In this document: one piece after another, positions 8,407 through 16,771 of the stretch
Numbering within the stretch: the first letter of the stretch is position 1
Layout of the letters: each line of letters opens with the position of its first letter
Source: Curtobacterium sp. VKM Ac-2922
GTDB lineage: Bacteria > Actinomycetota > Actinomycetes > Actinomycetales > Microbacteriaceae
Assembly: GCF_022815645.1 (NCBI RefSeq)
Contig: NZ_JALGRO010000006.1
Location: 62,001-126,000, forward strand
Length of the DNA stretch: 64,000 nucleotides
Direction of reading: 5' to 3'
Translations under genes and position numbers: made by a program
Notes under the pieces: model-generated
Seen by the model: the letters and a program-made list of their open reading frames with translations, nothing else
Database searches by the model: none
Told to the model about the DNA's origin: nothing

Positions 8407-9522
8407 TCAGACGACCGGGCGGCCCTCGCGCAGCCAGGCCTGCATGCCACCGTCGAGCACCACCGCGGGACGGTCCGCCGTCGACGCCCACGCGACGGCG
8501 CGCGGTCCCCGTGCGCAGACGACCACGACCGGTGTGTCGCGGTCGTGCGCGTCGGTCGCGAGCTCGTCCGGGGTCACGGCACCGGCGATGGCCCCCTCGG
8601 CGCGCTCCTCGGGCGTGCGGACGTCGACCACGACCACGTCGTCCGCCGGGTCCGCGAGCCGGGCGGCGAGCGCCGCGGGGGCGATGCGGTCGGGTTCGGC
8701 CGCCGGGGCGTCCGGCCGATGCGAGTCCGGTCCGCGTCGCACCGGGCTCTCGGTCCAGCGCCACCGTCGGGCGTCGACTGTGAGCACCCGGCCGACCAGC
8801 GGGTCACCCAGGCCGGCGACGATCGCGGTCACCTGCGCCGCCATCACCGACCCGACCGCGCCGCACAGGGCCGGCAGGACGCCGTCGATCGCACACGAGC
8901 CCTCGTCCGGGTGCACCTCGGGGTGCAGGTCGTGGAAGTCGATCGGGGCGCCGGTCAGCACGCCCGCGTCGTCGAAGACCGACACCTGGCCGTCGTAGCC
9001 GAGCACGGTGCCCCAGACGAAGGGCACACCGGCGGCGGCGCAGGCGTCCGACACGGCGCGGGTGACGACGACCGAGTCCGCGGCGTCGACCACGACGTCG
9101 TGGTCGACGACCAGCTGCGGGGCGAACCGGCCGACCAGTGCGACGACGTCGGCCTCCGGGTCCACCGCGCGGGCGTGCTCCGCGGCGACCTGGGCCTTGG
9201 GGCGTCCGACGTCGGCCGTGGTGAAGAGCGTCTGCCGCGCCAGGTTCGAGGGGTCGACGGTGTCGGGGTCGACGATCGTCAACCGGGCGATGCCACTGCC
9301 CGCCAGGTACGACATGACCGGGGCACCGAGCCCGCCGGCGCCGACGACCAGGACCCGTGCGGCGGCCAGGCGGGTCAGCGTGCGGTCCCCACCGGCGTCG
9401 AGAGCGGCGGTGCGGGAGCCGAGCCGCCGTCGGGCGGGGGTGAGACCGGGCGAGGCGGCGGGCGTCGCGGGCGGTGTCGGTGCGGACGTCACCGCGGGTG
9501 TCACGGCGTCATTCGTCGTCAC
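8407..9522 (-). CDS. moeB: MoeB/ThiF-type adenylyltransferase with C-terminal rhodanese domain
   Basis: 371 residues. Residues 50-265 form the E1-like domain: ATP loop VVGAGGLGAPVMSYLAGSG, nearby R and K residues in SNLARQTLF and GRPKAQ, and DAADSVVVTRAVSDAC. Residues 285-371 are a rhodanese domain with DVRTPEERAEGAI and the active-site loop CARGPRA. It should adenylate the MoaD C-terminus and pass sulfur to it, so one protein covers activation and sulfuration. Start GTG 9522 has GGAGG (complement of 9529-9533) six bases upstream; it overlaps the preceding HTH-Mop gene by 14 bases. The Zn CxxC pairs of many MoeB proteins are not obvious. Confidence 0.9.
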   Translation of the reverse strand: MTTNDAVTPAVTSAPTPPATPAASPGLTPARRRLGSRTAALDAGGDRTLTRLAAARVLVVGAGGLGAPVMSYLAGSGIARLTIVDPDTVDPSNLARQTLFTTADVGRPKAQVAAEHARAVDPEADVVALVGRFAPQLVVDHDVVVDAADSVVVTRAVSDACAAAGVPFVWGTVLGYDGQVSVFDDAGVLTGAPIDFHDLHPEVHPDEGSCAIDGVLPALCGAVGSVMAAQVTAIVAGLGDPLVGRVLTVDARRWRWTESPVRRGPDSHRPDAPAAEPDRIAPAALAARLADPADDVVVVDVRTPEERAEGAIAGAVTPDELATDAHDRDTPVVVVCARGPRAVAWASTADRPAVVLDGGMQAWLREGRPVV

Positions 9523-9913
9523 GGGGTGCCTCCACCGTGACCATCGTGGCCTTGACCGACGCCGTCGCGACGGAACCGACCTCGAGCCCCAGGTCACGGA
9601 CCGCCTCGGCGCTCATCAGGGACACCACGCGGTGCGGCCCGCACTGCAGTTCCACCTGCGCCATCACGGTGTCGACGACGACCTCGGTGACGATGCCGAC
9701 GAAGCGGTTCCGCGCCGAGCTCCGACCCGCGGCGGGATCCGGCAACGCGGCGCTCTGGGCCTTGGCGTGGACGGCCAGTTCGCGCCCGTCGACGACCGCG
9801 CGTCCGGCGCCGTCCGAAAAGCGTGTGAAGGTCCCCGCATCCACGAGCCGGCGGACGGTGTCGTCACTGACCCCCAGGTAGCGGGCAGCGTCACGGATGC
9901 GCAAGCGGGTCAT
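9509..9913 (-). CDS. HTH-Mop (TOBE) molybdate-responsive protein
   Basis: 134 residues. The N-terminal half (1-50) is an excisionase/MerR-like helix-turn-helix, LRIRDAARYLGVSDDTVRRLVDAG. The C-terminal half (70-130) is a single Mop/TOBE unit, RNRFVGIVTEVVVDTVMAQVEL through GSVATASVKATMVTVE, the fold that binds molybdate in ModE and molbindins. It probably senses molybdate and controls the neighbouring mod/moe genes or stores the anion. TAGCAT (complement of 9920-9925) sits 6 bases before the ATG, implying a leaderless message. It is first in the minus-strand set leading to moeB and modABC. Confidence 0.87.
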   Translation of the reverse strand: MTRLRIRDAARYLGVSDDTVRRLVDAGTFTRFSDGAGRAVVDGRELAVHAKAQSAALPDPAAGRSSARNRFVGIVTEVVVDTVMAQVELQCGPHRVVSLMSAEAVRDLGLEVGSVATASVKATMVTVEAPRDDE

Positions 9914-10049
9914 GCCCGGATGCTAGCCGGTGTGCGGGCCAGGGCGGACGTGGACCCGACCCGCCCGTTCCTGTGAGCACTCCGAATCCCACGGTGCAGT
10001 TCCCAGTCGATCGCCCCACTGTGCGGGGTCGCCGCCCAGCAGGCGCCGA

Positions 10050-10055
10050 TACCGT
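10050..10055 (+). promoter_or_regulatory. Putative leaderless promoter deciding the start at 10063
   Basis: TACCGT 7 bases before GTG 10063. No such hexamer precedes the upstream in-frame GTG at 9973. Confidence 0.5.
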
Positions 10056-10062
10056 CGGATCC

Positions 10063-11721
10063 GTGAGCACTCCCCGGACCGGCACCATCAGCGTCCCTCG
10101 GTCGCTGTCCGCACCCACGGTGCGCAGTCGCCTCCGAGGGGGCTCCCGCGCGGTCGGCGTGGCCGTCGTGCGCACCCCGGAGCTCACCATCGGCGCGCTC
10201 GCGGTCGTCGCGACCGCGGCGTTCTCGTGGGTTCCGTCGGTCTGGTACGACGAAGCCGCCACCGTCACCAGTGCCACGCGGAGCTGGCCGCAGCTGTGGG
10301 CGGAACTGCACTCCGTCGACGCCGTGCACGGTCTGTACTACGCGCTCATGCACGCCTGGTTCTGGCTGGTCGGGTACACCCCCTTCACGCTGCGCTTCCC
10401 GAGCGCTCTGGCGATCGGCGTCGCGGCCGGGCTGGTCGTCGCCCTCGGTCGCCGGCTGGGTGGTCGGCGGCTCGGGATCGTCGCCGGGCTCGTCTTCCTC
10501 GCGCTGCCCCGCGTGCAGTGGGCCGGCGGAGAAGGGCGACCCTACGCCACCATCACCGCGCTGTCGGTCTGCCTGACCCTGGTCGGTCTGACGGCCGTCC
10601 GCCGCACACGCTCGGGACGACGACCGGTCCTGTGGTGGTCGGCGTACGGCGTGCTGGCGCTGGTGTCGGTGACGTTCAACATCTACCTCTCGCTCGCCGT
10701 GGTCGCGCACGCGGTCGCCCTGCTCTGGGTCGCCCTGGCCGAACGCCGACGGACCCGGGCACAGACCATGCAGGTCCGGAGCGGCCTGCCCACGCAACCG
10801 CTGGTGACGCGGCGGACATCGGTCCGCTGGCTGATCGCCGCCGGCGCCGCGGCACTCATCGCCTCGCCCTTCGTGCTCGAGGTCGCCTCGCAGTCGAAGC
10901 AGGTCGGCTGGATCGCCGGCATCACGGACCGCACCAAGGACCAGGTCTTCGCCACCGCGTGGTTCGGCGGCATGGACTGGTACGCCGCCGTTGCGTGGGC
11001 CCTGCTGATCGTCGGCGTCGTCACCGCCGGCGTGCAGGCCCACCGCCGCAGCGCCTCCGTGCGGGCCCTGGTCCGCATGCAGGCCGTGCGCGTCGCCCTG
11101 CCGCTCGTGATCGTCCCGACGGCCGCACTCGTCGGAGCGACCGCACTCGGCGAACACCTGTACTCGCCGAAGTACGCCAGCCTGAGCCTGCCGTTCGTGG
11201 CGCTGCTGATGGCGCTGGCGATCACGCTCATCCGGCCCAAGGCCTGGCTCGTCGGTGCGCTGGCCGCCGTCCTGCTGCTGTCCGTCCCGAACGCCTACGA
11301 CGTCAAGACCCCGCTGTCCAAGCAGGATTCCACCTGGGCGAACGCCGCGTCGATCGTCGCCGCCGCCCGGGACGCCCGACCGGACGCCGACGAAGGCGTC
11401 ATCTACGGCAGCGTGTACCGGCACCCCGGCGCGACCGCGGACATCATCCGGGTCTCGTACCCGTGGGCGTTCACCGGCATGACCGACCTGGGTGTGCGCA
11501 AGGACGGCGCGCAGTCCGGCGTGCTGTGGAACCAGACCGGTGACCTCGCCACGACCGTTCCCGCTCGCCTGGGCGACATCGACACGGTCTGGTTCGTCGG
11601 TGGGACCTCGCGCAACATCGAACCGCAGGCGGCGTCGGTGCTGTCGCAGCACGGATTCGTCGCCGAGCACCACTGGAAGACCGGCGAAGTGCTGCTGACC
11701 GAGTACGTCCGCGCACGCTGA
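10063..11721 (+). CDS. GT-C family membrane glycosyltransferase (mannosyltransferase-like)
   Basis: 552 residues with about ten membrane helices and a soluble C-terminal domain. The first outer loop carries WYDEAATVTSA, the acidic motif used by GT39/GT83-type transferases to handle polyprenyl-phosphate sugars, followed by AVHGLYYALMHAWF. It probably transfers mannose to an envelope glycan or protein outside the membrane; the acceptor is unknown. Start GTG 10063 was chosen over the in-frame GTG at 9973 because TACCGT stands 7 bases before it. Both candidates share the same 11 bases (GTGAGCACTCC), suggesting a small local duplication. The gene is divergent from the HTH-Mop gene. Confidence 0.8.
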   Translation: MSTPRTGTISVPRSLSAPTVRSRLRGGSRAVGVAVVRTPELTIGALAVVATAAFSWVPSVWYDEAATVTSATRSWPQLWAELHSVDAVHGLYYALMHAWFWLVGYTPFTLRFPSALAIGVAAGLVVALGRRLGGRRLGIVAGLVFLALPRVQWAGGEGRPYATITALSVCLTLVGLTAVRRTRSGRRPVLWWSAYGVLALVSVTFNIYLSLAVVAHAVALLWVALAERRRTRAQTMQVRSGLPTQPLVTRRTSVRWLIAAGAAALIASPFVLEVASQSKQVGWIAGITDRTKDQVFATAWFGGMDWYAAVAWALLIVGVVTAGVQAHRRSASVRALVRMQAVRVALPLVIVPTAALVGATALGEHLYSPKYASLSLPFVALLMALAITLIRPKAWLVGALAAVLLLSVPNAYDVKTPLSKQDSTWANAASIVAAARDARPDADEGVIYGSVYRHPGATADIIRVSYPWAFTGMTDLGVRKDGAQSGVLWNQTGDLATTVPARLGDIDTVWFVGGTSRNIEPQAASVLSQHGFVAEHHWKTGEVLLTEYVRAR

Positions 11722-11801
11722 CCAGCCGCCGACGTCGCTGACCTGCGCTCGACGCCGCTGACCTGCGTGGTCCCGATGCCGCACTGTGCCATGCTGCGAC
11801 C

Positions 11802-12317
11802 ATGCAGCACGACGTCCGCCTGATCGCACCGGCCGATGCCGCACCGCTCGCCGCCCTGCTCGTCCGGAACCGCGCCTGGCTGGCTCCGTGGGACCCCGCC
11901 CGTCCGGAGTCCTACTTCACCGAGGGCGGTCAGCGCGCGGAGATCGACTCGTGCCTGCGACGTCGGGGCCGCGGAGTCATGCTGCCCCTCGTGATCACCA
12001 CGGACGACGTCGTGGTGGGACGGCTGAACGTCAACTCGATCGTCCGCGGTGCCTTCGAGTCCGGCACCCTGGGCTACTGGGTCGCCGAGGACGCGGCCGG
12101 GCACGGGGCTGCGACCGCCGCCGTCGGACTGGCGGTCCGCATGGCGTTCGACGGGCTCGGACTGCACCGGCTCGAGGCGGGCACACTGCCCCACAACGTG
12201 CGGTCACAGCGCGTGCTCGAGAAGAGCGGCTTCGAGCGGTACGGCTACGCGCCGCAGTACCTGCGCATCGCCGGGGCCTGGCAGGACCACGTGCTGTTCC
12301 AGCGGCTGGCCGACTGA
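11802..12317 (+). CDS. GNAT N-acetyltransferase, RimJ/RimL type
   Basis: 171 residues with the GNAT fold: the acetyl-CoA loop is at about residues 95-110 (WVAEDAAGHGAATAAVGLAV), then the LHRLEAGTLPHNVRSQRVLEKSGF block typical of RimJ/RimL-like enzymes that acetylate ribosomal-protein N-termini or small amines. The actual substrate cannot be told. The ATG follows CATGCT by 6 bases. It ends 4 bases from the convergent ispE stop, leaving no room for a terminator outside the coding ends. Confidence 0.85.
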   Translation: MQHDVRLIAPADAAPLAALLVRNRAWLAPWDPARPESYFTEGGQRAEIDSCLRRRGRGVMLPLVITTDDVVVGRLNVNSIVRGAFESGTLGYWVAEDAAGHGAATAAVGLAVRMAFDGLGLHRLEAGTLPHNVRSQRVLEKSGFERYGYAPQYLRIAGAWQDHVLFQRLAD

Positions 12318-12321
12318 CGCG

Positions 12322-13254
12322 TCAGTGCACCACGCGCGCGCCGTGCACGGGCCCGGTGGCACGCACGGCGACGAAGCCCGCGGCGCTCAGCGCGACCTGG
12401 ACCTCGAGCGCGCTGTCCCGGTCGGCGACCAGGAACGCGACGGTCGGCCCGCTGCCCGACACCAGACCGGCCAGTGCGCCGGACTTCTCCCCCAGTTCGA
12501 GCGTCCGCGCCAGTTCGGGCTGCAGCCGCATGGCCGGCGCCTGCAGGTCGTTGTGCAGGCAGTCCGCCAACAGCTCGGGGTCGCCGGCACGCAGGGCCTG
12601 CAGCACGTTGGACTCGACCACGGGCATGGACGGCGCCGGGGTGATGTCCGCCCGGTAGCGGTCGCGGTGGGCGTCGAGCGCGCGGTAGACCTCCGGTGTC
12701 GACAGCCCGTCGTCGCTCAGCGCGAGCACCCAGCGGAACTCGCCCTTGGCCAGCGCCGGGCTGAGCTCGTCGCCGCGACCCGTCCCGACCGCGGTGCCGC
12801 CGGCGAAGGCGAAGGGCACGTCGGCCCCGAGCCGCGCGGCGATGCGCAGCAGTTCGTCACGGCCGAGCGCGGTGCCCCAGAGCGTGTCCACCGCCAGCAG
12901 CGTGGCCGCGGCATCCGCAGAGCCACCGCCCATGCCGCCGGCGACGGGCACGCGCTTCTCGATCGTGAGCCGCACCCCGCCGGTGTACCCGGCGGCTTCG
13001 GCGACCATCCGGGCCGCGCGGATCGCCAGGTTCGTGCCGTCGACGGGCACGGATGCGGTGTCGATCGACCCCGTGAACGTCACGGAGAAGTCGTCGGCGG
13101 GTTCGGCGACCACGTCCTCGAACAGCGAGACCGCCTGGTACGCGGTCGCGACGTCGTGGTAGCCGTCGTCCTGCAGTGCGCCGACGGACAGGAACACGTT
13201 GATCTTGCCGGGAGCGCGCGTCCGCACGCGAGTCGGTGCGGCCAGCGAGGTCAT
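12322..13254 (-). CDS. ispE: 4-diphosphocytidyl-2-C-methyl-D-erythritol kinase IspE
   Basis: 310-residue GHMP kinase of the non-mevalonate isoprenoid pathway; it phosphorylates CDP-methylerythritol. The N-terminal [12 protein letters not shown] holds the conserved lysine. The ATP loop [18 protein letters not shown] is near residues 105-122, with the catalytic aspartate in [10 protein letters not shown], and the C-terminal glycine motif is [17 protein letters not shown] (complement of 13261-13266) is 6 bases before the ATG. In many actinobacteria ispE follows ksgA; here ksgA lies 6 kb away with unrelated genes between them. Confidence 0.95.
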   Translation of the reverse strand: MTSLAAPTRVRTRAPGKINVFLSVGALQDDGYHDVATAYQAVSLFEDVVAEPADDFSVTFTGSIDTASVPVDGTNLAIRAARMVAEAAGYTGGVRLTIEKRVPVAGGMGGGSADAAATLLAVDTLWGTALGRDELLRIAARLGADVPFAFAGGTAVGTGRGDELSPALAKGEFRWVLALSDDGLSTPEVYRALDAHRDRYRADITPAPSMPVVESNVLQALRAGDPELLADCLHNDLQAPAMRLQPELARTLELGEKSGALAGLVSGSGPTVAFLVADRDSALEVQVALSAAGFVAVRATGPVHGARVVH

Positions 13255-13263
13255 GACCCCAAC

Positions 13264-14571
13264 CTATCCCGCGCGCGCTGCGGCGAAGCCACGCTCCAGG
13301 TCGGCGAGGACGTCGTCCGGGTGTTCCAGGCCGATCGACAGCCGGATCAGCCCGTCGCCGACACCGGACGCCGCGCGCTCCGAGGGCGTCATCTGCACGT
13401 GCGTGGTCGACGCGGGGTGCACGACGAGCGACCGCACGTCGCCGATGTTCGAGACGTGGTCGAACAGCTCGAGCGCATCGACGAACCGACGCCCCGCTGC
13501 AGCCCCACCGGCCAGGTCGAACGCCAACACCGCCGAGGGCCCCCGGGGCACGTAGCGCTGCTGCAGGTGGTGCCACGGCGAGGACGGCAGCCCCGCGTAG
13601 TGCACGTGCTCGACCTGGTCGTGGCCGTCGAGCCACGTGGCGACGGTCGCCGCGTTCGACACGTGCCGGTCCATCCGGAGCGACAGGGTCTGGATGCCCT
13701 GCAGCACCAGGAAGGCGTTGAACGGGGCGATCGCGGGTCCGAGGTCCGCCGACAGCTTGGACCGGGTGCGCTGGATGAACGCCCGCCGGCCGAACTTCGC
13801 CGCGAAGTCGGTGCTCGCGAACCCGGAGTGCTCGGTCGACGTCAGCTGCGGGTACTTGTCCGGGTACGCCGCCCAGTCGAAGTTGCCGCTGTCGACGATG
13901 AGCCCGGCGATGGCGCTGCCGTGTCCGGCCAGGTACTTGGTCGCCGAGTGCACCACGATGTCCGCACCGTGCTCGATCGGACGCACCAGGTACGGCGTGG
14001 CGATCGTGTTGTCGACGATCAGCGGGACCCCGGCGTCGTGCGCAACGCCAGCGACCCCGGCGAAGTCGAGCACGTCGCCGCGCGGGTTCGGGATCGACTC
14101 CCCGAAGAACGCCCGCGTCTCCGGACGCACCGCCGCGGCCCACTCGGCCAGGTCGGTCGGGTCCTGCACGAACGTGAAGGCGATGCCGAGGTCGCGCAGC
14201 GTCGATGCGAACAGCGTGTACGTCGCGCCGTACAGCGACGCGCTCGACACGACGTGGTCGCCGGCGCGCGCCACACCGAGCACCGCGAGCGAGGTCGCCG
14301 CCTGCCCCGAGGCCAGCGCCAGCGCGCCCACCCCGCCCTCCAGGTCCGCGATCCGCCGCTCCAGCGCCGCCGCCGAGGGGTTGTTCACGCGTGAGTACGT
14401 GTGCCCGGGCGCGTCGAGCATGAACCGGTCGGCCGCGTCCTCGGCCGACGGGTACACGTACGCCGCCGTCTGCGCGATCGGCGGCACGTTCGCACCCCAC
14501 CCTGGATCGGCCCGGAAGCCGGCGCGGATCTGCCGGGTCTCGAAGTGCCAGCCGTCCTCGACCGAGGCCAT
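13264..14571 (-). CDS. metY: O-acetylhomoserine sulfhydrylase (PLP, Cys/Met family)
   Basis: 435 residues, the length of MetY rather than of cystathionine synthases (about 380). The PLP lysine is in VVHSATKYLAGHGSAIAG (about residue 210). Other family marks are YSRVNNPSAAALERRIADLEGG, the cofactor region SGQAATSLAVL, and THVQMTPSERAASGVGDGLIRLSIGLE near the end. It should make homocysteine from O-acetylhomoserine and sulfide. Its ATG overlaps the monooxygenase stop (TGATG), so it is coupled to a flavin monooxygenase that may liberate inorganic sulfur. Confidence 0.93.
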   Translation of the reverse strand: MASVEDGWHFETRQIRAGFRADPGWGANVPPIAQTAAYVYPSAEDAADRFMLDAPGHTYSRVNNPSAAALERRIADLEGGVGALALASGQAATSLAVLGVARAGDHVVSSASLYGATYTLFASTLRDLGIAFTFVQDPTDLAEWAAAVRPETRAFFGESIPNPRGDVLDFAGVAGVAHDAGVPLIVDNTIATPYLVRPIEHGADIVVHSATKYLAGHGSAIAGLIVDSGNFDWAAYPDKYPQLTSTEHSGFASTDFAAKFGRRAFIQRTRSKLSADLGPAIAPFNAFLVLQGIQTLSLRMDRHVSNAATVATWLDGHDQVEHVHYAGLPSSPWHHLQQRYVPRGPSAVLAFDLAGGAAAGRRFVDALELFDHVSNIGDVRSLVVHPASTTHVQMTPSERAASGVGDGLIRLSIGLEHPDDVLADLERGFAAARAG

Positions 14572-15608
14572 CAGGCGGTGACCACCGACGAGCGCACCAG
14601 CGGGATGACCTGCTCGCCGAAGCGCTCCATCTCCTCGAGCTGCGGCGAGAACTGCAGCAGCAGGGTGTCCACGCCGACCGCTTCGTACTCGCGGATCCGC
14701 GCGGCGACCTGCTCGGGCGTCCCGACGAACTGCGGCCGCAGCCCCCGGTTCGACACCGAGTAGTCCTCGAGCGAGGGCACGTGCTCGAGCTGTGACTTGG
14801 AGATGAAGTCCTGGTAGGACTCGTAGGCGTTGCCGTGCTGCACGTCCGTGATGCGCGCGAGCTCGGCCTGCGCCTCGCCCTCGGTCTCGCGCACGATCGC
14901 GTAGGCCGCCATGCCGAACGCCTCGAACGGCGGCAGCCCGGCCTCGTCGCGACGTCGGCGCATGTCGGCGATCTTGGTGCGCAGCTCGTCCACCGTGCCG
15001 CCGTGGGTCACGTAGGCGTCGGCGTAGTGCGTGATGCTCGCCTTGCCCGCTTCGCTCTCGCCACCGGCGTAGATGCGCGGCGTCACGAGCGGCTTCGGCT
15101 CGAGGTGCGCGTTCTGCACCTCGTAGTACTCGCCCGAGAACGAGTACGGCGTCTCGCGCCACAGGCCCTTCATGACCTCGACGAACTCGGCGGTGCGCTT
15201 GTAGCGGTCGTCGTGCTCGGAGAAGATGCCGCCGTACTGCCGCGCTTCTTCCGCCCACCAGGCGCTCACGACGTTGAAGGTGAACCGGCCGCCCGAGATG
15301 TCGTCGATCGTCGCCGCCTGCTTCGCGGTCACCGCCGGCAGGTGGTACCCCGGCCGCATCGCCGCCATGATCTCGAGCCGGTCGGTCGTCGCCGCGATGG
15401 CCGCCGCGAGCGCCCAGGCCTCCAGGCTCGGCGCAGCCACGCCCTTGATGTCGTTGAGGTTCAGCTCGGGCACGAGCGTCAGGTCGAAGCCGATGCGCTC
15501 GGCGCGCTGCGCCAGGCGCTTGACGTAGTCGAAGGTGACCGGCATGTGCTCGTCGTCGACGTTGCGCAGCCAGCCGCCGAACAGCGGGGTCCAGTATCCG
15601 AATCGCAC
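14571..15608 (-). CDS. LLM-class flavin-dependent monooxygenase, sulfonate/sulfone type (probable)
   Basis: 345-residue bacterial-luciferase-like TIM barrel. The N-terminus RFGYWTPLFGGWLRNV and the block WWAEEARQYGGIFSEHDDRYKRTAEFVEVMKGLW resemble SsuD/SfnG enzymes, which use FMNH2 and oxygen to cleave alkanesulfonates or dimethyl sulfone. Start GTG 15608 has GAGGA just upstream. It is followed without a gap by metY, which fits release of sulfite that is then assimilated. No flavin reductase is adjacent. The upstream gap to the ATP-grasp gene holds the inverted-repeat element at 15632-15676, which may partly terminate transcription or protect the message. Confidence 0.85.
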   Translation of the reverse strand: MRFGYWTPLFGGWLRNVDDEHMPVTFDYVKRLAQRAERIGFDLTLVPELNLNDIKGVAAPSLEAWALAAAIAATTDRLEIMAAMRPGYHLPAVTAKQAATIDDISGGRFTFNVVSAWWAEEARQYGGIFSEHDDRYKRTAEFVEVMKGLWRETPYSFSGEYYEVQNAHLEPKPLVTPRIYAGGESEAGKASITHYADAYVTHGGTVDELRTKIADMRRRRDEAGLPPFEAFGMAAYAIVRETEGEAQAELARITDVQHGNAYESYQDFISKSQLEHVPSLEDYSVSNRGLRPQFVGTPEQVAARIREYEAVGVDTLLLQFSPQLEEMERFGEQVIPLVRSSVVTA

Positions 15609-15631
15609 AGGGTTCCTCAGGTGGTGACTGT

Positions 15632-15676
15632 CGGACGGGAGGCTCGGTGCCGGTGGCGACCCGGGCCTCCCGTCCG
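15632..15676. repeat. Dispersed CGGACGGGAGGC inverted-repeat element, copy 1
   Basis: Arms of 16 bp (15632-15647 and 15661-15676) around a 13-base loop, with one position forming only a G-U pair in RNA. Located between the ATP-grasp and monooxygenase genes. Related copies are near 22971, 44142 and 54187, with half-copies at 25841 and 52642. Confidence 0.75.
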
Positions 15677-15690
15677 GTGGGTGGTCGGGT

Positions 15691-16719
15691 TCAGGCCGTG
15701 GCGACGGATGCGGCGGTCGTCGCGTACTCGTCGGCCAGCAGGCCGCCCAGGTACCGGGCGATGGAGCGCGGGCCGGAGGCCGGCGCGGTCTCCTCGACCG
15801 CCGGGTTGTAGTTCGTGTTGGTGTTGATGTCGTAGACCACCGTGCGGCCGTCCGTGGTCTCCATGAACTCCACGCCCGCGATCGTGATGCGCTGGTCGGC
15901 CAGGAACGTCCGCAGCTGCTGGACGAGCGGATGCTCGGCCGTGACCTCGGTCCGGACGCTGAACGCGGGCGGGGCGCCGGCGGTCTCGGTGCCGGGGACG
16001 TCGCACACGGCGCCGGCGATGACCTGAGGCCCGTTCTCTCCGGATGGCACTGCGCACGCGTCGGCCGGGCAGAGCTCGAAGCTGCCCGCGCTGGTGTCGA
16101 CCCGGACGGCGTAGACGAACTCGCCGCCGACGAACTCGACACGCGTGATGAAGGGCTCACGCGCGGTCAGGTACTCCTGCAGCAGGGTGATGCCGTCGAC
16201 GGGCTCCTCGAACTCCGGGGAGTCGACGTAGGCGTCGAACTCGGCGAGCGAGTCGAAGCGGCGGACGCCCAGGCCCTTGCCGCCCTGGTTGTGCTTCGTG
16301 ATGAACGGCACGTCCTGGCCGTCCGTGAAGGTGGCGGCGGCGTCCTTCAGGGTGCTCGTGCCGAACACCGCGGTGGTGCGGGGGACGTCGAACCCGGCGT
16401 TGCGCAGCAGGCCGTGCTGCGCGACCTTCGACACCTCGAGCTCGAGCACGTGGCTGCCTCCGACCACCTGGCGGCCGGCGCGTTCGAGCCAACCCAGCAC
16501 GGCGCGGGTGTACTCCTTGCTGTGCTCGTGCCCGCGGGTGTGGCTGCTGGCCGACATGCGGCTCCAGTAGACACCGGGTTCCGGCTCGGCACCCAGGTCG
16601 ATCTGTCCCTCGGTGAGCAGGATCTCCTGCACCGGGACGCCCTCGGCTTCGAAGGCGGCGGCGAGCGGCGGGAACCACTCGGGGTTCTCGTGGATGACGT
16701 ACACGCGCGGGGAGGTCAC
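15691..16719 (-). CDS. RimK-like ATP-grasp ligase
   Basis: 342 residues. An N-terminal pre-ATP-grasp region is followed by an ATP-grasp domain: glycine loop FITKHNQGGKGLGVRRF (about 135-152), hinge LLQEYL, and the metal-binding YDINTNTNYNPAVEE near residue 300. Such enzymes join a carboxylate to an amine through an acyl phosphate; peptide, glutamate or amino-acid ligases are typical. The substrate is not evident. GTG 16719 follows TAGGGT (complement of 16726-16731) by 6 bases. It heads a minus-strand set with the monooxygenase and metY, an arrangement that suggests work on a sulfur-containing metabolite. Confidence 0.8.
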   Translation of the reverse strand: MTSPRVYVIHENPEWFPPLAAAFEAEGVPVQEILLTEGQIDLGAEPEPGVYWSRMSASSHTRGHEHSKEYTRAVLGWLERAGRQVVGGSHVLELEVSKVAQHGLLRNAGFDVPRTTAVFGTSTLKDAAATFTDGQDVPFITKHNQGGKGLGVRRFDSLAEFDAYVDSPEFEEPVDGITLLQEYLTAREPFITRVEFVGGEFVYAVRVDTSAGSFELCPADACAVPSGENGPQVIAGAVCDVPGTETAGAPPAFSVRTEVTAEHPLVQQLRTFLADQRITIAGVEFMETTDGRTVVYDINTNTNYNPAVEETAPASGPRSIARYLGGLLADEYATTAASVATA

Positions 16720-16771
16720 CGGTCCACCCTAGGCACGGTGCCCGTGGGGCTGCCAGGTGTGTGACGCGGTG

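Noticed and set aside
9973-10062. Upstream GTG start for the GT-C glycosyltransferase
   Set aside because: No promoter hexamer or ribosome site precedes it, whereas TACCGT lies 7 bases before GTG 10063. The 30 extra residues look unstructured. It could still be used.
16720-16771. SAM or other riboswitch in front of the sulfur operon
   Set aside because: The gap is only 52 bases and the promoter hexamer suggests a leaderless message.
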